Shown here: piece by piece, positions 56,918 through 64,000 of the stretch
Position numbering within the stretch: the stretch's first letter is position 1
Layout of the letters: each line of letters starts with the position of its first letter
NCBI GenBank assembly: GCA_946800325.1
Contig: OX326959.1
Span: forward strand, 53,222,784-53,286,783
From: Luzula sylvatica
Lineage: Eukaryota > Streptophyta > Magnoliopsida > Poales > Juncaceae
Direction of reading: 5' to 3'
Length of the DNA stretch: 64,000 bases
Position numbers and translations under genes: made by a program
Notes under the pieces: model-generated
The model's input: only the letters and a program-made list of their open reading frames with translations
What the model was told of the DNA's origin: nothing
The model's database searches: none

Positions 56918-58355
56918 TCTCTATTCTTTTTGTTAAATTATTATTTTGTATTTCTTCTTCTTAATCCAGGCCTTTTGGGTTGGCCAGCTCAAAATTCCTT
57001 AATTCTTGGAAGGCTATTTCACTAATCACAATTAACCAACCCCCTTATTTTTGACCCATCTTTATGCAATCTCCTTATGCCACCTCATCACAACTCATGC
57101 CACATCATCACAATTATTTCAACCATTAGATTATGATATGTGGCAACATATGAACCATAGATTAACCTTTGATTTTGTGTGATTATGTTTTATTTGTAGA
57201 TATTTATGTGTCCCTTATTTTACACATAGTTTTAAGCAATTTTAGAAGGCCACATCACCTTAGATTGATGACATGTCAAAATATTATTTGTTAGGTTCAT
57301 GTTGGACAAGTTGTATTTTATATTAAATTTTTTCATAATATGTTACATGATCAATTGTGAATACAAATAGAATGTGAAGAGTTTAAATATCTAACATTAA
57401 TAAATTATATATAATATCATAAAACATACATCAAATATTGTTAGTATTTCATAATATAATTTAAAAATATTAAGAAATATATTGGCTTGAATTTTATCTT
57501 TATTCTGAGATCCATATTGTTATATATTTAATATTTTTCTCTAACTTAAAATTATGAAAACAATTATGTAAAAAAAGATATAAAAATAAATATAATTACA
57601 TTAATGACTTGTAAGCCTAATTATTATTATTTTTAAAACTATAATTGTAAAAAATTGCACATACTACTAAGTATGTTATTATCATATATTCAATATTTTT
57701 CTCTAACTTAAAATTATGAAAATAATTATGTAAAAAAAGATATAAAAATAAATATAATTACATTAATGACTTGTAATCGTAATTATTATTATTTTAAAAA
57801 ATATAACTGAAAAAAATTGCACATCCTAATTATTATTATTATTTTTTAAAACAATTATGCTATATTTGTATTTTTACTTAAAACACTTTCATGTTAATCT
57901 TTAAAAAAATAAAAAGTAATGAAAGATATTAATTTAATAAACACAAATAATTTCTTTAACTTATATAATATTTTTCAATAATAAACATGAAACATAAAAT
58001 TTATCAGACACAAATAATTTTTTTAAATTTTTACAATGTTATTATTCTTAATTTTAGATATGAAAATTTAAAATATCATATGGTCTTGATTTTTGTTTAT
58101 GTCCACGCATGTTATTTTATTATTTTATAGTGACATTTTTTTTGTAAGTGTTGCATTAAAGTACTAAATAAATATTTCGCAATGTGTCATATTAAAAAAT
58201 AATATAATAATTTCGTCATTATAAAACTTTCTTAATCAATATGATATTTATTTTCATAAAATCTTATATTTGCTCCCGAAAAATCATAACAATATATTAT
58301 GTGTATGGTAAAACAAATGAAACAAAACCGCCGCGAAGCGCGGGTAATCTCCTAG
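56918..58355 (+). mobile_element. Non-autonomous Helitron (about 1.44 kb)
   Basis: The 3' end is clear: a hairpin CCGCG-aag-CGCGG at 58331-58343, 8 bases, then CTAG at 58352-58355 followed by T. The 5' end is proposed at A|TCTCTATTCTTTTTG (56918). The inside has the 'gccacatcatcac' and 'gacatgtcaaaa' style sequence common in small plant Helitrons, an internal near-duplication (about 57510-57600 against 57680-57780) and no coding frame. Confidence 0.7.
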
Positions 58356-59504
58356 TCTTAATTGAAAGTATAATTGCAATGCAACAACCCATGAGCTATG
58401 GCCTATATGGGCCACTCTCCAATTTTCCCAAATCATATCTAGGGTTTCCTTTTCCCTAGCCATTTTGCCGGCCTCTCGAATCGGTACTTTCGCCCCCATT
58501 CATCGTCCCCGCCTCCAGTCAAATGCATCGTCCCGGTTCCTCGTCGACGGTTCGTCTCTCCAAACCTCTCACTCATCGGTCTGATTGGGCGAACATGATA
58601 CATATACCGTATCGGTACCTTTATCCCCATTTTGAGAAAGATCATCATCATCACTCATCAGCATTTCTTGATCCATTTTTATCACATTTTTGTGGGGCAC
58701 CATATATGTTCTTTTATTGTAATGACTTTAAATTTCTATATGACTATAAACGTAATGATATTATTTTTTTAAGCTTTTGGTCTAATCTTGAAGTGTGTTT
58801 GCTTATTGTAATTCTTGCAAAACCCTCGCGCTTTGCACAACATGTCGAATCATTAAAAAAAAAAAAAAAACTCGCCTTTATACTGGTTTCTTAATATTTG
58901 GTGTTAACACATCATACAATTCCTGATTTGAACACACTCATATCTTGTTATATCTACACCGACAATAATCAAGGTCAAATTAATAATGATACGGTTCTTC
59001 AATTGTTCATACCAATTCTCAATCTTTTAAGCTGCAAGATATTGTACGTGTGCATAGTACTAAGAAGAATTCAATTAAATTCACTTATGGTGGTAATAAT
59101 ATTTTTGCTAAATTTCGTTCTAGTTTGTGTTTGATTGAGAATCCTTTCACTAAAGCTATCATCTTCCAAACCAAGATTGTTGATGGACTTCTCTATTCTT
59201 AGTTATAATGTTTTTTCAACAAAAAATCAACCTATAGCTTTTCTAGGTTTTAAGGTTTCTCCAATAATTCCTTCAAAAAAAAAAAGGTTTCTCCAATAAT
59301 CTGGTTTATGAGATTATGGAATTATTTCTTTGACGTGATGTTTTCTTTTGCTAAGACTCTTATCATATATTTTTTTACAAATAAATAGTTTCATCTGTAT
59401 TCAGATTTTTTTTTTTTTTAAAGGAACCCGGAGCACGAATCGTGCTCGTTCAATTTTTTTTAATTGATTGGTAAATTCGGAATACATAAACTTTAAATTT
59501 AAAT
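58356..59504. other. Intergenic stretch, no gene seen
   Basis: Frames at 58439-58654 and 58523-58894 lack any family motif. Mostly AT-rich, with scattered simple repeats. Confidence 0.5.
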
Positions 59505-59655
59505 TTAAATTCTCGCTTCGATCCAGTCGGATAGGATTTTTCTGATTTCTTGCGATACTAATGACGCCATCCCCTGAAGATTCTCATATTTCTTTCTATC
59601 CAAATGGTCCAGATAGCAGTTGCCCATAATTTTGTTTCGTCAATTCGTTCACCAT
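59505..59655 (-). pseudogene. LINE 3' coding scrap
   Basis: Minus strand frame LWATAIWTIWIERNMRIFRG, which is the typical last part of the LINE ORF2 zinc-binding tail (LW..A.W.IW.ERN.RIF), followed after a frameshift by SQEIRKILSDWIEAR and a stop at 59505. The remainder of the element is absent. Confidence 0.6.
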
Positions 59656-60855
59656 GAAGTTCACGCACCATATTGTGCTTATTATTTCTTTCAGAGAGAA
59701 AATAGGCCGTAAAATACAATTAGACACAAAAAAAATCCGCAAACACCAACATCAATGGAACTAAGTAGTAAATACGTGTGAATTCGACTGCAACTAAATG
59801 AATCTTATAAGTAGTAAATCTCCGTTAATAAATCTGTGTAACTCCAAACTCGTTAGAGAAAATCTCCCTCATCTCGTGAGTGACATGATCTCGACAAATT
59901 GCAACAATCTCGTCTCTGTAAACTACCCACATACAGTATCAGTTCAAGAAAATCTCAGTTGAACAGGATCTCCGTTCAACAACGGTACATCAAATTACAT
60001 CAAAATGATTATTTCGCAATAATCTCAGTTCGGCAATAAATGTATATATTATTGTTCAACAATCCCAATTCAATAATAATGATAATCTCAGTTCGATTCC
60101 TTCAAAAAAAAAGATAATCGATAATCAGTTCGACAATATATCAAAATATGTCTAAATACATCAAATTGATTAATTCGCAACAAAATCACAACAATCTTAG
60201 TTCAACAAAATATACAGTCACTTTAATTAATCTCAGTTCAATAGATAAGACTATTTCAAGAATCAATTTTTTTTGTTTCTCAACCCTTAGAATTGGTACA
60301 TTGCTACATTGTGATACGTGGGACCAACAATATCTCAATTTGTCTACTAGAAATGGTGATCACGTTGCAGCTCTTGATAAGTCTCCGAGGCACTCTAGTG
60401 TTTGTCCATTGAAACCTTAAATCCGTATTTATTATTTGGTACATTAATTGTTGGATAAATATACTATGTCTTCGTGAACAAGAAAAAATATTCTTAATAC
60501 GTCAATCGAAGAAGTTAATTAGATTGATTAGACAATTTAATTGAATTAATCCAACTAAAAATTAATTTGAGTATTAATCAATTCAATTAACCTCTATTAA
60601 CCCTCTTCAATTGACGCATCATCATAATTTTTTTTGGATTGAGGAGTGCCATATATAAGTTTTTAACCTATTAATTGTCAGCCCATTGTGGTGATCAACA
60701 AAAATATTCAAAATCGTTTAACAAGAAATCCTAATCCTCTGGCTCTGACCACTTCAATCTAGTTTATCCATTAATTAATATGATACTATGTCAACAACAA
60801 TTTTACCCTAACCTTCCATATATACACAAGTCTCTCGCTCTCGTAAACATATCCT

Positions 60856-60856
<1 letters not shown>
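59656..60856. other. Intergenic stretch upstream of the second CASP-like gene
   Basis: About 59780-60260 has many dispersed 'atctcagttcaacaa' and 'cagttcgacaata' units, a loosely repeated simple sequence. Around 60530-60670 there is a right-end-like piece (ttgacgcatcatca... aggagtgccatatataag) of the miniature-element group seen at 61830. No gene. Confidence 0.5.

Positions 60857-60893
<37 letters not shown>
60857..60893 (+). repeat. (AG)n tract in the CASP-like leader
   Basis: About 37 bases of AG repeats directly before the ATG of the CASP-like gene. GA-rich leaders are common in plants and may bind GAGA-type (BBR/BPC) factors. If translated from an upstream ATG it would encode Glu-Arg repeats, which is unlikely. 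Confidence 0.85.
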
Positions 60894-60896
<3 letters not shown>

Positions 60897-61583
60897 TCTT
60901 ATTACGGAACGGACCAATTACCGCCACAAGTCGTTCAGCCTCCGCCAATGGAGCAAGAACAACAAACAAATGCGGTGCCAGTACCCGTACCGAAATCAAC
61001 AATTCCGCCTGCACTTGAACTGGTAGGATATGTCGCGCGTGGATTATCGATTATATTCACGCTCATAGCATCGGCTGTGATGGGCTCGGCAAAACAGACT
61101 GTTCAAGTACTATACGTATCGTATTATTTGCTCACTGTTCCGGTGACCATCAAGTTCTCCTTATATTCCGTTCTCAAGTAAGTATACGAATATTTTTATT
61201 AAACAAAGAAAAATAGCAACACGATTAATTTAAACAATTTTTAATTTTAATATAGGTACTTTGTCGCTGCGAATGCGATAGTGCTATTTTTCTCGATAGG
61301 TTCGCTCGCCCTATCCATTATTTTCAGATCGAAAAACTCAATTGTCAAATTAGCAATTACGATTGGGGATATAATCGCTCTTGCGTTACTTCTGAGTGCG
61401 GGTGGGGCCGCGGGTGCAGCAAGCACGTATTTCGATAACATTGACCATTTATCCAAAAAGAGTACTTGCTCGGCGTACCCCAAATTTTGCGCAAATGTTA
61501 AGGCCTCTATAGTATTTTCTTTTTTCGCAGTGGCTATGTATCTCCTTCTAATAATTCTCTCTTTGGTTTGCAAGAAGAAGTAA
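60894..61583 (+). CDS. CASP-like membrane protein, subfamily 1 (203 aa)
   Basis: Two exons: 60894-61177 and 61256-61583. The ATG at 60894 (MSYYGTDQLPPQ) is chosen over the in-frame ATG at 60780 because the stretch between is a leader with an AG microsatellite. After a Pro/Gln-rich cytosolic tail there are four membrane segments: about residues 50-68 (LSIIFTLIASAVMGSAKQT follows the family pattern VMG..KQT), 95-115 (KYFVAANAIVLFFSIGSLAL), 125-148 (LAITIGDIIALALLLSAGGAAGA) and 178-199 (IVFSFFAVAMYLLLIILSLVC). The loop has Cys-x6-Cys (CSAYPKFC) in place of the usual ICGVYGKFC. One intron is missing relative to the 1D-type gene. The closest remembered relatives are the Arabidopsis CASPL1E genes. 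Confidence 0.85.
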
Positions 61584-61829
61584 TAAATAGTTTTTAATGT
61601 GTGAATGCGTGTTTCCAAAATTGTGAATTTGATTGTGTTTGTTTATTATTTTCTTCTTTTGGAGATTTCTGAGTGATGTTATAATTTTATTATCTCTGTT
61701 TTATGGTCATTGTTTGGTGTAATAAGTATGGATTTCTTATGAAAAATGTAAACAAAAGAATATAAATAGAAGTATTTGTTCCTCTGAGCCGTTTTATTTT
61801 TTTGTGATGCAATGATAAATGGGAAAATA

Positions 61830-62026
61830 TAGCATGCCTCCCGATCTCATTTAAACATCTTGATGTGTCAATCGAGAATGTTTAAATGGATTGTTCAGAT
61901 TCTAAATTAATGATTAAATTACCATTTAAGAATTAATTAATTCAATTAAAGTGACTAATCAATCTATTTAAACACCCTCAATTGATGCATCAATAGTGTT
62001 TAAGTGAGATTGAGAATCACCATATC
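61830..62026. mobile_element. Miniature inverted-repeat element, family C
   Basis: Left end 'gcctcccgatctcatttaaa' pairs with right end 'tttaagtgagattgagaatc'. Next to the ends, cttgatgtgtcaat and attgatgcatcaat also pair, giving arms of about 40 bases. Located 247 bases after the CASP-like stop codon. Confidence 0.7.
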
Positions 62027-62045
62027 AAATCTCAATTTGGAAAAA

Positions 62046-62338
62046 TATACTTGGCCCTCCCAAACTCATCACAAGTCCCTTGATGAGGTGGCTAAAAATA
62101 ATGAAGTTGATTAATTAGTTCTTATAATTGACTTAATTAATTGTTAATTGACACATTCCGTTGACGTCAATTGACACGTTGATAAATTATATGAGTACAT
62201 ATTAATTGACGTGTCAATTCAATTAAACAATCAATTAAATCGTTAAATCGAATCAATTAATAACACTAATCAACCCACTCAACCATCATTTACCATCTTA
62301 TCAAGGCTTATTTTTTGTGTTCGAGGGACTGAATATAT
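62046..62338. mobile_element. Miniature inverted-repeat element, family B
   Basis: Left end 'atacttggccctcccaaact' and right end, on the other strand, 'attcagtccctcgaacacaa', with pairing blocks further in (ccttgatgaggtgg and ccttgataagatgg). The inside shares attaattgacgtgtcaattcaa with the copy in the Helitron at 45633. Confidence 0.65.
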
Positions 62339-63734
62339 AATCCCTTTTAGCTTAGAGTGAATGATAAAGTCAGATTTTGCTCCTATATATCAGACTTATA
62401 CTTTGCCCAAAGATCTTCCCCGTCACATTCTTTATGTTCTAATTAACACACTTAATTAACATGATAATTTAAAAAAATACATAATTAACGATATGAATTC
62501 AAATTTAATAATTCAAAAGAATGTTTATTAATTATGTAACACATGTTAATTATAATGTTAATTAAATGTTTTAATATGATATAAAAGATGTAAAATCCAT
62601 AGACACTTGTGAATTAATGCGTTAAAATATTTCACCAGATTTATAAAATCCTGTGATTTCTTTCTCTGATTTAGTCTGGTTAATTAATGATGTTTTATGT
62701 TAATTAACTCATAGGGTTTTAAAAGTCGGGTGATGTCGGATTTTAAAAATCAGTTATGGATTATTTTTGGAATATTCTAAAAAATCGAGTTATTTTATCA
62801 AAAAAAATTCTCACACAGAGTTAAATGCATAAATGCTCCTTGATTTTATGAAAATATCATTAGTCTCTGATTTCTTTTTTTTTTAGTGATTCTGACAAGT
62901 TCTCTTGAATTTCTCATTTTTTTCCTAGTACCATCGAGACTTTGATTCTTTTCTCGTTACTTCACCAATCCCATTGTTTTTGCCAACTTGAAGTTGAAAC
63001 AATCCAGCCGAATCAAACAAATATTCTACTACCAAAGAATGAAATAATCAACAACACCACATTAAACACATAATTTATCTTATTAGCTAGTAGCTAATAA
63101 TCATGCACAAAGTCACATACTAAGCCAAAATTCCCGATCTTGCGCGACTGTCATCGTCATCTTGTTTACACTCACTGCAACGACTTTCATGGGTGCCGCC
63201 GCCTCTGAATTCTGATGGCGGTCTTAAGTCGACCAGTGATTCTTCCATCGTGTAATTAATTTTTCTTATTTCATCTATTTTAATTTACGTTATGTAATGA
63301 ATAAATTAGTATGTGTAGATAAGGATTAGTGTATGAATTGAAAGTTTTGAGATACAAAGATAAATTAACATATCACTTAGCAATTGAATACATGAATTAA
63401 CATTGAGTATATAGGGGATGTTAATTCATACGAAAGTCAATCAAGAATACATAAAGATAAATTAAATAGATGAATTAATTAGTATAAAAGGGGTGTTTTG
63501 GTGAAATATGGGACCACCATATATGGCCTCTTATGATAATGCATTGACCTTAGGAGGACAGAATGTTAATTGATATATTAAATTAGTAAGCTATGTTTTG
63601 GTGTCATATGTTAATTCATATATATTAATTAATTATGTTAATAGAATATAGAGGATGTTTTGAAAAGTATTTTTTTTTCCCTTTTGCAAGGAACCAGAAA
63701 ATTGCGTATCGAATATTTCAATGCATATCTGATA
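62339..63734. other. AT-rich stretch, no firm gene
   Basis: Many ttaattaa-type blocks. A short frame near 63129-63213 on the plus strand reads CATVIVILFTLTATTFMGAA, faintly like the first membrane segment of CASP-like proteins; the minus strand at the same place gives a 42-residue frame (MEESLVDLRPPSEFRGGG...). Neither can be called. Confidence 0.45.
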
Positions 63735-63889
63735 CCCTGTGTTGCACGGATACGCCGATACGGCGATACGGCGATACGGTGATGCGTATCAAATACAATG
63801 ATACGGCAATTTAACATATGATTTATGATACGATACAAATACGATGATACGGGTAAATTCAATTTTTTGAAGTATCCGCATAACATAGG
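63735..63889. mobile_element. Small GATACG-rich inverted-repeat element
   Basis: Left end 'ctgtgttgcacggatac' and right end, on the other strand, 'cctatgttatgcggatac'. Between them lie many cggcgatac / atgatacg units. A partial relative is at about 28921. Confidence 0.55.
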
Positions 63890-64000
63890 AGTGATACCTC
63901 TTCATAATGTGCAGTTTCATGCTGGTGGGGATGCAATTAGAAGAACAAAAAACATACTAAAAAATTCATGAAAATGAGTAAGAAAATAATTAACTAGCTT

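Noticed and set aside
58439..58894. Overlapping frames on both strands just after the second Helitron
   Set aside because: No recognisable domain, no splice support, and different frames are equally open.
60780..60893. Extension of the second CASP-like protein to an ATG at 60780 (adds LERERERER...)
   Set aside because: The added part is a leader with an AG microsatellite. The family has a short polar N-terminus beginning like MSYYG.
1..64000. tRNA, rRNA and CRISPR-type structures
   Set aside because: I looked for tRNA B-box-like GGTTCGANTCC and spaced direct repeats. The hits (for example at 33364 and 54720) fall in coding sequence and cannot form a cloverleaf. The tandem repeats found are transposon or coding repeats.

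Overview
The window is nuclear DNA from a dicot-type flowering plant. It is AT-rich, its genes have many short introns with GT/AG ends, and the proteins encoded match plant families: a SNF4-like betagamma SnRK1 subunit, a VAR3-like zinc-finger protein, a PLS-class PPR protein and CASP-like membrane proteins. No sequence looks prokaryotic or organellar. The exon models were built by hand from reading frame, splice-site dinucleotides and remembered family sequences. No database search was run.

Layout. From 1 to about 21.3 kb there is almost only transposon debris. It holds the 3' end and LTR of a Copia element on the plus strand, joined at about 2948 to a broken minus-strand Copia pol; a decayed LINE split by a hAT-type miniature element; a second decayed minus-strand Copia; and a Sirevirus-like LTR. 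Next comes a tandem, very young, non-autonomous Ty3/gypsy-type array (two near-identical 1968-bp LTRs plus a repeated piece of internal region), then the 3' end of another Sirevirus-like element. From 22.2 to 27.4 kb lie a short cullin-like gene that keeps only the N-terminal half of the family, and a PPR gene. From 30 to 45 kb lie three conserved housekeeping genes: SNF4-like (plus), VAR3-like (minus, convergent with SNF4) and glutamine-dependent NAD+ synthetase (minus). From 45.3 to 49.1 kb is a nest of mobile DNA, in which a solo LTR sits inside the 3' terminator of a small Helitron, followed by hAT-type elements. From 49.6 to 54.8 kb lie a small Cys-rich membrane ORF, a PTAR1-like prenyltransferase-alpha-repeat gene and a CASP-like gene. 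From 54.8 to 64 kb lie many miniature inverted-repeat elements, a second Helitron, a LINE scrap and a second CASP-like gene.

The genes do not form a pathway. SNF4-like (energy sensing by SnRK1) and NAD synthetase are both central metabolism; VAR3-like and the PPR protein probably act in organelles; PTAR1-like is a prenyltransferase-type subunit; the CASP-like proteins sit in membranes. From memory, the Arabidopsis relatives of the two CASP-like genes and of the PPR gene lie close together on chromosome 4 (At4g15610 to At4g15720), so part of this block may be old shared synteny.

The most notable items are the tandem LTR array with its lone ORF, the in-frame half-cullin gene, the solo LTR that split a Helitron terminator, a complete Mutator-like miniature element filling a NAD synthetase intron, and a fresh 93-bp duplication that doubles a 3' splice site in the PTAR1-like gene.
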